13,587 nt of DNA, from NCBI GenBank assembly GCA_050288085.1, contig JBNKDD010000152.1:1-13587 (forward strand). Direction: 5' to 3'. The notes under the pieces are model-generated. The model had not been told where the DNA came from. It made no database searches and saw only the letters and a program-made list of their open reading frames with translations. This DNA is from JBNKDD01 sp050288085. Lineage in GTDB: Bacteria; Chloroflexota; Anaerolineae; Aggregatilineales; UBA3940. Made by a program: the position numbers and the translations under genes. Below are positions 5,304-12,135 of this stretch, piece after piece; within the stretch, counting starts at the first letter, position 1; every line of letters starts with the position of its first letter.

Positions 5304-5927
5304 ATGCTGGAAAATAAGCTCATTAAGCGTCTCTTTGACATCCTTATTTCCCTGTTGGTTCTGATTTTATGTCTGCCCTTATTCATGGGGATTGCTCTGG
5401 CGGTCTTTTATTCAATGGGTTTTCCAATCCTGTTTAAGCAGCAGCGCCCAGGTTTACACAATAAGCCGTTCATGATGTACAAGTTCCGCACCATGAATGA
5501 TGCACGGGACGCTGACGGCAGGCTGTTACCTGATGAGCAGCGTTTGACCCGCTTCGGGAAGTTCCTGCGCAGTACCAGCCTGGACGAACTGCCGGAGCTG
5601 ATCAACGTGCTCAAGGGCGAGATGAGCATGGTTGGGCCGCGCCCCTTATTGATGGATTACCTGGATCGCTATACGCCCAGGCAGGCCCAGCGCCATCTGG
5701 TCAGGCCGGGGATCACCGGCTGGGCGCAGATCAACGGGCGCAACGACCAGACCTGGAAGGAGCGTCTCAAGATGGATGTCTGGTATGCCCATAATTGGGA
5801 CCTGCTGCTTGACCTGCAAATTCTGGCTCGGACGGCATTGATCGTTTTTCGGCGGGAAGGCATCAGCGCTAAGGGACATGCAACCATGCCGACCTTCTTC
5901 GGTGTCACGGATAGCAGCATCATATGA
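5304..5927 (+). CDS. pglC: PglC-like undecaprenyl-phosphate sugar-1-phosphate transferase
   Basis: 207 residues from ATG 5304, the size of minimal monotopic phosphoglycosyl transferases. It would move a sugar-1-phosphate from a UDP-sugar to undecaprenyl phosphate at the inner face of the membrane, the first committed step of glycan assembly. Visible marks: 'KRLFDILISLLVLILCLPLF' (8-27), a re-entrant membrane helix with the helix-breaking Pro25; 'YKFRTM' (59-64); 'RFGKFLRSTSLDELPELINVLKG', with the catalytic Asp94-Glu95 pair; 'SMVGPRP' (108-114); 'PGITGWAQINGRN'; and the C-terminal 'KGHATMPTFFG', typical of the PglC/EpsL branch acting on di-N-acetylbacillosamine. Its neighbours make that same sugar, which supports the substrate call; a GalNAc- or other-sugar transferase remains possible. 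The stop overlaps the next start as ATGA. Confidence 0.9.
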   Translation: MLENKLIKRLFDILISLLVLILCLPLFMGIALAVFYSMGFPILFKQQRPGLHNKPFMMYKFRTMNDARDADGRLLPDEQRLTRFGKFLRSTSLDELPELINVLKGEMSMVGPRPLLMDYLDRYTPRQAQRHLVRPGITGWAQINGRNDQTWKERLKMDVWYAHNWDLLLDLQILARTALIVFRREGISAKGHATMPTFFGVTDSSII

Positions 5928-6544
5928 ACGGCACAGTAGTAGTTCTGGGGGCAGGTGGACATGCCAAAGTCGTGATCGGCACCTTGCAAGAGGCCGGTTA
6001 CATGGTTGAGGCTGTCTACGATGACCATGACGACCTGCTGGGCCGGAAGGTGCTGGGTGTGCCGGTCAAGGGTCGTCTGGCCGATGTTGAGCCGGGTATG
6101 CGGGCGGTGGTCGCTATCGGCAGCAACCGCATCCGGCAGATGATCGTTGCTCAACTCTCTGAGATCGAGTGGGTAACCGTTATCCATCCCAAAGCCTATG
6201 TCCATCAGTCGGTGCAGATCGGGCCGGGGACGGTCGTTTTTGCCGGGGCCATCGTCCAGCCGGAAGTCAAGCTCGGTGCTCATGTGATCGTCAATACCGG
6301 CGCAACCATCGACCACGATTGCAGCATCGACAATTATGCGCACATTGCCCCCGGTGTAAATCTGGCGGGTGAGGTGACCGTTGGCGAGCGTGCCTTCGTC
6401 GGTATCGGTAGTTCTGCCATCCCCCGCCGACGGATCGGCGCACGGGCGACGGTAGGCGCTGGCAGCGTGGTGATCGGTGATGTATCGGATGATGCAACAG
6501 TTGCCGGAGTACCGGCCAAGGCGATTGGTGGAGGCTCAAAATGA
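5924..6544 (+). CDS. pglD: PglD-like sugar O/N-acyltransferase (left-handed beta-helix)
   Basis: 206 residues, full length for the NeuD/PglD family. The N-terminal nucleotide-sugar-binding Rossmann part carries 'VVLGAGGHAKVV' (6-17) with His13. The C-terminal hexapeptide-repeat helix (about 90-190) carries the catalytic His131 in 'ATIDHDCSI' and a second conserved His140 in 'YAHIAPGVNLAG', and closes with 'VIGDV...VAGVPAKAI'. In the bacillosamine pathway this enzyme acetylates the 4-amino group of UDP-4-amino-sugar with acetyl-CoA. It is cytoplasmic and expected to be a trimer, as in the family. Both ends overlap neighbours by four bases (ATGA), meaning tight translational coupling between the pglC-like and pglE-like genes. 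A NeuD-type role is the main alternative, but no sialic acid genes are present. Confidence 0.9.
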   Translation: MNGTVVVLGAGGHAKVVIGTLQEAGYMVEAVYDDHDDLLGRKVLGVPVKGRLADVEPGMRAVVAIGSNRIRQMIVAQLSEIEWVTVIHPKAYVHQSVQIGPGTVVFAGAIVQPEVKLGAHVIVNTGATIDHDCSIDNYAHIAPGVNLAGEVTVGERAFVGIGSSAIPRRRIGARATVGAGSVVIGDVSDDATVAGVPAKAIGGGSK

Positions 6545-7677
6545 CCGACTATGCCGCCGTGCAGTCAGCCATTACGATGTCGGCTTCTGAACTGGATGAA
6601 TCGGATATCCAGGCGGTATTGGATGTATTGCATTCCGGCAGGCTGGCACTCGGCCCTAAAACGGTTGAATTCGAGCAAACCCTGGCCGATTACGTCGGCG
6701 TCAAACACGGCATAGCCGTCAGTTCTGGGACGGCGGGTCTGCACCTGTTAGTCAAGGCTTTGAACCTCGGCCCAGGCGATGAGGTGCTGGTTCCCTCATT
6801 TACCTTTGTATCCAGCGTGAACGCCATTTTATACGAGGGCGCGACCCCCATTTTTGTCGATATCGAGCCGGATACCTATAACCTCGATCCTGCCGACCTG
6901 GAGCGCAAGATCACTGACCGGACGCGAGCGATTATGGCGGTGGACGTCTTCGGTCACCCGGCGGATTGGGATGCTATCTTAGCCATCGCCGAACGCCACC
7001 ACCTGAAGATAATCGACGACTCCGCCGAGGCACTGGGAGCCGAATACAAAGGCCGGAAGGTCGGCCAGTTTGGGGAAGGGGCGGTATTTGCCTTCTACCC
7101 CAACAAGCAGATCACAACCGGCGAAGGCGGCATGATCGTCACCAATGACGACGATATCGCCCAGTTATGCCGCAGTCTGCGCAACCAGGGCCGGGGGGAG
7201 ATGGGGGCCTGGCTTGCTCATGAACGGCTCGGTTACAACTACCGGCTGGATGAAATGTCTGCGGCCCTGGGGTTGTCGCAGCTTCGCCGGATCGAAAGTT
7301 TCCTATCAAAGCGTGAACAGGTTGCCCGCCGGTACACCGAACGCCTCCAACAGATCGATGGCGTGCGCCCGCCACAGGTTCGGGCGGATGTGCGGTCTGG
7401 CTGGTTTGTTTACGTGATTACCCTCGATGAAGGGTTGGAACGTGACCCCGTAATGCGTCATATGGAAGAACAGGGGATTCCGGTGCGGGGGTATTTTTCG
7501 CCGGTTCACATCCAGCCTTATATACGTGAGCAGTTCTCTATTGACGAGAGTCAGCTGCCGGTGACCAACTCGGTTGTCCGGCGCACAATTGCCCTGCCCT
7601 ATCACAACAACATCACACCCGATCACATTGAACTCGTTGCCCAGGCATTGCAAGCTGCTGTTGATAGTTTGGGATGA
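6541..7677 (+). CDS. pglE: PglE-like DegT/DnrJ/EryC1/StrS PLP aminotransferase
   Basis: 378 residues, complete. It would transfer an amino group (usually from glutamate) to C4 of a UDP-4-keto-6-deoxy sugar. Family marks in order: 'GPKTVEFEQTLADYVG', 'SSGTAGLHLL' (61-70, phosphate binding), 'VPSFTFVSS', 'DVFGHPAD', Asp160 in 'IIDDSAEALGA' (holds the pyridine nitrogen), Lys189 in 'FYPNKQITTGEGGM' (Schiff base with PLP), 'LGYNYRLDEMSAALG', and 'PVHIQPYIREQF' near the end. Its position between a PglD-like acetyltransferase and a PglF-like 4,6-dehydratase points to UDP-4-amino-4,6-dideoxy-GlcNAc as product. A perosamine-type aminotransferase would look similar, but that pathway needs a GDP-mannose dehydratase, which is not here. 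It starts with an ATGA overlap and ends 11 bases before the next gene. Confidence 0.92.
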   Translation: MTDYAAVQSAITMSASELDESDIQAVLDVLHSGRLALGPKTVEFEQTLADYVGVKHGIAVSSGTAGLHLLVKALNLGPGDEVLVPSFTFVSSVNAILYEGATPIFVDIEPDTYNLDPADLERKITDRTRAIMAVDVFGHPADWDAILAIAERHHLKIIDDSAEALGAEYKGRKVGQFGEGAVFAFYPNKQITTGEGGMIVTNDDDIAQLCRSLRNQGRGEMGAWLAHERLGYNYRLDEMSAALGLSQLRRIESFLSKREQVARRYTERLQQIDGVRPPQVRADVRSGWFVYVITLDEGLERDPVMRHMEEQGIPVRGYFSPVHIQPYIREQFSIDESQLPVTNSVVRRTIALPYHNNITPDHIELVAQALQAAVDSLG

Positions 7678-7688
7678 GAAAATGAATA

Positions 7689-9539
7689 ATGACTAAGAAA
7701 CAACTCCGCCTGATCAAAACTATTGTCGTGTTGGTTGTCTGGGGATTGGGTGCACCGCTAGCCTTTATGCTGCGTCTTCGCTGGGATATTGGCCGTTACG
7801 CCGAACTGATGCTGGTCTATTCCGCCGTCAGCCTGGTGATTAAGGCCCTCACGATGACCTTCACCCGCATCCAGCGGCGCTCCTGGTATACCGTCGAAAT
7901 CTGGGACCTGACGGCGCTGGCCCGTTCGATAGGCATTGTGACCCTGGCCTTGATGGCCTTGAGTTTTGTGTTGCAGCCGGGTGTCCCGCGCAGCATCCCC
8001 TTGATCGATGGTATGGTGTCGGTGCTGCTGCTGATCGCCCTGTATGTGACGGTGATGCTCACGCTTGATTGGCGGCAAAATCGGCGGATGTCCAATGGCA
8101 ATACCCGCCGGGTATTGATCGTTGGGGCGGGCGAGACGGGCATGATGATCACACGGGAGATGCTTCACCACCGGTCAACCGGCCTGGTTCCGGTCGGCTT
8201 CCTGGATGACGACGAAGAGAAGCAAGCAGATCGTTATTTCGGTCTGCCGATCATGGGGCCGATTGAATTCCTCCCGATTGTTGTACGCGCTTATCACATC
8301 GACGAGGTATTGATTGCGATCCCCTCTGCGCCGGGTGAGATCATCCGGCAGGTGGTTCACCTGGCTCAAGAAGCTAAGGTCAAATACCGTACCATCCCGG
8401 CCCTCAACGAACTGTTGACCGGGCACGTCTCAGTCTCTCACCTGCGGGAAGTCAAGGTTGAAGACCTGCTGCGCCGCAAACCCGTCCGCCTGAGCCTGAA
8501 CGGATTGGGTAACTACCTGCGCGATAAGGTGGTGTTGGTGACCGGCGCGGGCGGCTCGATTGGCTCGGAGATCGTGCGGCAGGTTGCTCCCTACCATCCG
8601 CGCCTGCTGGTGCTGGTTGGGCGGGGGGAGAACAACCTGTACAAGATCGAGAACGAACTCAGGCAGAACTTCCCCAAATTGAAGACGCAAACCTTCATTG
8701 CCGATATTCAGAACTGGGATAAGGTCGCCTATGTTTTTGACAAGACTCACCCCTATACCGTATTCCATGCTGCTGCCCATAAGCATGTCCACCTGATGGA
8801 GATGAACCCCGACGAGGCGATCCTGAACAACGTCGGCGGCACTAAGAATCTACTCGAAGCCGCCCTGAAATATAATGTCCGGCGCTTTGTCAACATCTCA
8901 ACCGATAAAGCAGTTGACCCGACTTCCATCATGGGGGCCACCAAGCGGATTGCCGAGTGCCTGACCCAGTGGGCGAGTCAGCAGGCCGGATTGGGACAGG
9001 CGTTTGTCTCGGTGCGCTTTGGAAATGTGCTCGGCAGCCGGGGAAGTGTGATACCATTATTTAAACGCCAGATCGAAACCGGTGGCCCGGTGACGGTCAC
9101 CCACCCGGATATGACGCGTTATTTCATGACCATCCCGGAGGCGACCCAACTGGTTCTAGAGGCTGCCGGGATGGGTGATAACGGCGCGGTCTATGTCCTG
9201 GACATGGGCGAGCCGCTCAGAATCGTGGATATTGCCCACGACCTGATTCATCTTAGCGGTCTGGTACCCGAAGTTGATGTCGATATTATCTATACCGGGA
9301 TTCGTCCCGGTGAACGCCTGAACGAACACCTCCTGACCGAAGCCGAAGCACGCGCTGCCATTAAACAGGGAAGCATCTATGTCAGCCTTCAAAGTACTCT
9401 GCCCACCGGTTCGTTCGAGAAGCTGATTGAAACGTTATTTGAAGCGGCCAGGAGCCGGGATGAACTGCGCATCAAGCAGGCAATCCAGGCTGTAGTGCCC
9501 AACTACGAAAGCCATGAAACTAAACAGGTTGCCTTATGA
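7689..9539 (+). CDS. pglF: PglF/CapD/FlaA1-like membrane nucleotide-sugar 4,6-dehydratase
   Basis: 616 residues, full length for the membrane-bound class. Four N-terminal membrane segments (about 11-30, 39-58, 77-97, 105-126) are followed by a first Rossmann domain with 'IVGAGETG' (144-151), then the catalytic extended-SDR domain with 'VLVTGAGGSIGSEI' (282-295). Catalytic region: 'NISTDKAVDPTSIMGATKR', where Met415 stands in the usual Tyr place and Lys419 is kept. This M-x-x-x-K arrangement, with T405-D406-K407, is characteristic of PglF-type dehydratases. 'SVRFGNVLGSRGSVIPLF' and 'IRPGERLNEHLL' complete the family pattern. It should dehydrate UDP-GlcNAc to the 4-keto-6-deoxy sugar, the substrate for the PglE-like neighbour. 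The start at 7689 lacks a strong Shine-Dalgarno and may rely on coupling. The stop overlaps the next start as ATGA. Confidence 0.93.
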   Translation: MTKKQLRLIKTIVVLVVWGLGAPLAFMLRLRWDIGRYAELMLVYSAVSLVIKALTMTFTRIQRRSWYTVEIWDLTALARSIGIVTLALMALSFVLQPGVPRSIPLIDGMVSVLLLIALYVTVMLTLDWRQNRRMSNGNTRRVLIVGAGETGMMITREMLHHRSTGLVPVGFLDDDEEKQADRYFGLPIMGPIEFLPIVVRAYHIDEVLIAIPSAPGEIIRQVVHLAQEAKVKYRTIPALNELLTGHVSVSHLREVKVEDLLRRKPVRLSLNGLGNYLRDKVVLVTGAGGSIGSEIVRQVAPYHPRLLVLVGRGENNLYKIENELRQNFPKLKTQTFIADIQNWDKVAYVFDKTHPYTVFHAAAHKHVHLMEMNPDEAILNNVGGTKNLLEAALKYNVRRFVNISTDKAVDPTSIMGATKRIAECLTQWASQQAGLGQAFVSVRFGNVLGSRGSVIPLFKRQIETGGPVTVTHPDMTRYFMTIPEATQLVLEAAGMGDNGAVYVLDMGEPLRIVDIAHDLIHLSGLVPEVDVDIIYTGIRPGERLNEHLLTEAEARAAIKQGSIYVSLQSTLPTGSFEKLIETLFEAARSRDELRIKQAIQAVVPNYESHETKQVAL

Positions 9540-12034
9540 CTGCTTATCCTGACTACCCATCTGCCGAACGCGAGATCAATCTGGAGCAGTATCTTTTTCT
9601 GCTCTGGGATTATTTATGGTTGTTGATCCTGGTATCCTTGTTGGCGACCGGGGCGGCTTTTGCCATCAGCCAGTTTATAACCCCGGTCTATGAAGCCTCA
9701 ACCACCCTCTTAATCGATGAGGCGGCCAGCTCCGATGCCACCGAATACAACTCCCTTCTGGCGAGTGAACGGCGGGCGCGTACCTATGCCCAACTGCTGA
9801 CCGAACAGCCCATCCTGGAAGCGACTATCGCTAACCTGGGCCTGGACATCTCCACTGAAACCTTAGCCGGAATGGTGCAGGCCCGCCGCGTGCCGGATAC
9901 CCAGTTGATCGAGATTGTGGCCGAGAGCACCGACCCTGATGATGCCGCTCGGATCGCTAACACAGTGGTAGACGTATTCATCGAGCAGAACCAGACCCTC
10001 CAGACGTCGCGTTATGCCGCCTCGAAGGAGAGCTTATCTGCCCAGTTGGGGCAGCTAGATCAGCAGATCGAGCAGACCACAGAGGATATCGCTGCCCTGG
10101 GAACGGGCAGTGCTGATCTCGCCGAACGTGACCGCTTGGAGGCGCTGCTGGCGCAGTACCAACAGACCTATGCCAGCCTGCTCCAGAGCTACGAGGAAGT
10201 GCGGATCGCGGAAGCGCAGTCATCCTCCAACGTGATCCAGATCAAAGCGGCCACCGTCCCGACTCAACCGGTGCGCCCCAATATGCTGCTCAATACGCTG
10301 CTGGGAACCGTCGTCGGGTTTGGCCTGGCCGTCAGCCTGGTCTTTATGCGGGAACTATTGAACGATACCATCAAGACCCCGGACGAGTTCTCCCGGTCAT
10401 TCAACTTACCGGTTCTGGCGGTGGTTCCCAGCATCGATACCTCAGAGAGCCAGCTGGTTACCCTGACCCATCCCCGGTCGTCGGTGGCTGAGGCGTTTCG
10501 ATCCCTGCGTACCAACATCCAATATGCCAGCGTGGATCGCCCACTCAAGACGATCCTGATCACCAGCCCGATGCCCAAAGATGGCAAATCGACCGTGTCA
10601 TCTAACCTGGGCGTGGTCAATGCCCAGAACGGGCGGCAGGTGATCCTGATCGATAGCGACCTGCGCAAGCCGACCATCCACCACATTTTCCGGCTGGCAA
10701 ACGACATCGGTATCAGCGATATGTTTGTCACCGCCTATGATAAGCTGTCCCGATTTTTGAAGCGGACGGAAGTGCCGGGCCTGCTGACCCTGACTTCCGG
10801 CAACCTGCCGCCTAATCCCTCCGAACTGCTCGACTCGCGGCGGGCGCGTCACATCCTGGATACGATCAGCAGCCAGGCCGAAATGGTGCTGATCGACACC
10901 CCGCCGGTAGTCGGCATGGCTGACGCGGCGATCCTGGCCCCTCACGTTGACGGGGTGCTGCTGGTGATCAAGCTGGGGCAGACGACGATGCCCGCCGTCC
11001 GGCAGGCGGTCATGCAGCTTGACCAGGTTGGTGCTAACCTGATCGGTGTGGTGTTGAACGGCCTTGAATCCCGCAAGCAGATCTACAGCCGCTACTCGTA
11101 TTATTATTATGGCTACGGCTATCACAGCCAGGACAAAGCCTCCGAGTCTCCCGCCACCGGCCCAAGAATTGGCGTTCCAAATCCCATCGCCGGATTGGGC
11201 CGGGCCGCTAAAGGATCATCACCGGCAGCGGCTGTCGGATCGAATGGCGGCGCGTCCCACCCGGCCCCATCGTTTGATCCGGCTGTGCCGGGTAAACCGA
11301 CCCACCCCCGCCTGTCACCGGTTGGCGATCCCTTTATGATGGATAAACGCGGCTCCATGATCAAGGATTACATGGCTGTGGCCGAAGAGGAAGTAGACCA
11401 GTTTGAGGAGGAAAATTCCTATCAGATTCCCTTTGCTGCACCAGGGAAAAAGCGCCCGGTTACCCCGCTGCCCTCAGAACTCGAACTTGAAGGGCCAGCG
11501 CGGGATTATTACGGCCCGGTAACCGCGCCTCGGTCGGTGGCACAGCCTTATCCGGCAGCGGCTCCTTTGCCTCAGCCGGTGGGTGGACGCACTGCACAGG
11601 CGGCGCACCCGTCGCGATCACACACCAGCCGGTCAAAGTCCCGTCAATCCGATCCGATCGTGATGATGGGCTGGTTGGGGATTGCCTCGGTTGGGATGCT
11701 GCTGGCCTTCGGCGGAATCGGGATCGGCCTGTTGGGGCGGGGGAGTATCTTCTTGCGCCTGGGGGCCGGTTTCTCGGTGTTGGTCACCGGCCTAGGATTG
11801 ATCCTGTCGGTGGCGGGCCGGATCGCCAACCACCTGCTGATGCGGATCGGTTTGCTGGTCAGTGGGATATCATCGCTGCTGGCCGGGCTGGTCATCATCC
11901 TCGGCGGCCTGCTGCCTTCCACCAGCGGTGGGGTGATCAGCGGCCTGTGGTTGGTGCTGCTCGGTATCCCGCTGTTGTTTGTCGGGGTGCTGCTGCTGAC
12001 TGTCAGCCTCAAGTGGCTCCGTAGTAATTTCTAA
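9536..12034 (+). CDS. Wzc-like chain-length regulator and BY-kinase with an extra C-terminal membrane domain
   Basis: 832 residues, about 300 beyond the usual end. Wzz domain from residue 12, first membrane segment about 22-47, periplasmic part with a coiled coil (about 160-225), the 'PTQPVRPN' motif (242-249), and second membrane segment 250-272. The cytoplasmic BY-kinase (about 310-510) has Walker A 'PKDGKST' (347-353), Walker A' 'LIDSDLRKP' (371-379) and Walker B 'VLIDTPP' (451-457, Asp454). The tyrosine cluster has eight Tyr at 517-529, where such kinases normally end. Here a Pro/Ala/Ser-rich linker (531-705) with scattered Tyr continues into four hydrophobic segments (about 707-733, 738-761, 769-794, 802-826). 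Known family role: autophosphorylation cycles control polymerisation and export of surface polysaccharide. The reading frame is uninterrupted, so the extension is a true fusion in this sequence. It is the last gene of the pgl operon, starting with an ATGA overlap. Confidence 0.93.
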   Translation: MTAYPDYPSAEREINLEQYLFLLWDYLWLLILVSLLATGAAFAISQFITPVYEASTTLLIDEAASSDATEYNSLLASERRARTYAQLLTEQPILEATIANLGLDISTETLAGMVQARRVPDTQLIEIVAESTDPDDAARIANTVVDVFIEQNQTLQTSRYAASKESLSAQLGQLDQQIEQTTEDIAALGTGSADLAERDRLEALLAQYQQTYASLLQSYEEVRIAEAQSSSNVIQIKAATVPTQPVRPNMLLNTLLGTVVGFGLAVSLVFMRELLNDTIKTPDEFSRSFNLPVLAVVPSIDTSESQLVTLTHPRSSVAEAFRSLRTNIQYASVDRPLKTILITSPMPKDGKSTVSSNLGVVNAQNGRQVILIDSDLRKPTIHHIFRLANDIGISDMFVTAYDKLSRFLKRTEVPGLLTLTSGNLPPNPSELLDSRRARHILDTISSQAEMVLIDTPPVVGMADAAILAPHVDGVLLVIKLGQTTMPAVRQAVMQLDQVGANLIGVVLNGLESRKQIYSRYSYYYYGYGYHSQDKASESPATGPRIGVPNPIAGLGRAAKGSSPAAAVGSNGGASHPAPSFDPAVPGKPTHPRLSPVGDPFMMDKRGSMIKDYMAVAEEEVDQFEEENSYQIPFAAPGKKRPVTPLPSELELEGPARDYYGPVTAPRSVAQPYPAAAPLPQPVGGRTAQAAHPSRSHTSRSKSRQSDPIVMMGWLGIASVGMLLAFGGIGIGLLGRGSIFLRLGAGFSVLVTGLGLILSVAGRIANHLLMRIGLLVSGISSLLAGLVIILGGLLPSTSGGVISGLWLVLLGIPLLFVGVLLLTVSLKWLRSNF

Positions 12035-12053
12035 AACCAGACTCGGATAACAC

Positions 12054-12083
12054 AAGAGGCTGCACATTGATGTGCGGCCTCTT
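12054..12083. terminator. Hairpin between convergent genes, probable bidirectional terminator
   Basis: AAGAGGCTGCACAT (12054-12067) folds on ATGTGCGGCCTCTT: 13 pairs including one T-G wobble (12054-12066 with 12071-12083) and a 4-base loop TTGA. It sits 20 bases after the operon stop and about 50 bases after the stop of the convergent gene. The T run is poor on both sides (CGCGTTT on plus), so termination may be incomplete. Confidence 0.55.
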
Positions 12084-12135
12084 CGCGTTTGGCGCATGTT
12101 CAGGTCAGATAGTCTGCAGATGGTGATGCCCGGTA

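Noticed and set aside
5669..6343. 224-residue minus-strand frame across the pglC/pglD junction
   Set aside because: It is antisense to two genes with intact catalytic motifs and shows His/Asp-rich nonsense typical of reverse-frame reading.
10598..11125. 175-residue minus-strand frame inside the kinase gene
   Set aside because: It mirrors the Walker and tyrosine-cluster region of the kinase and has no protein-family features.
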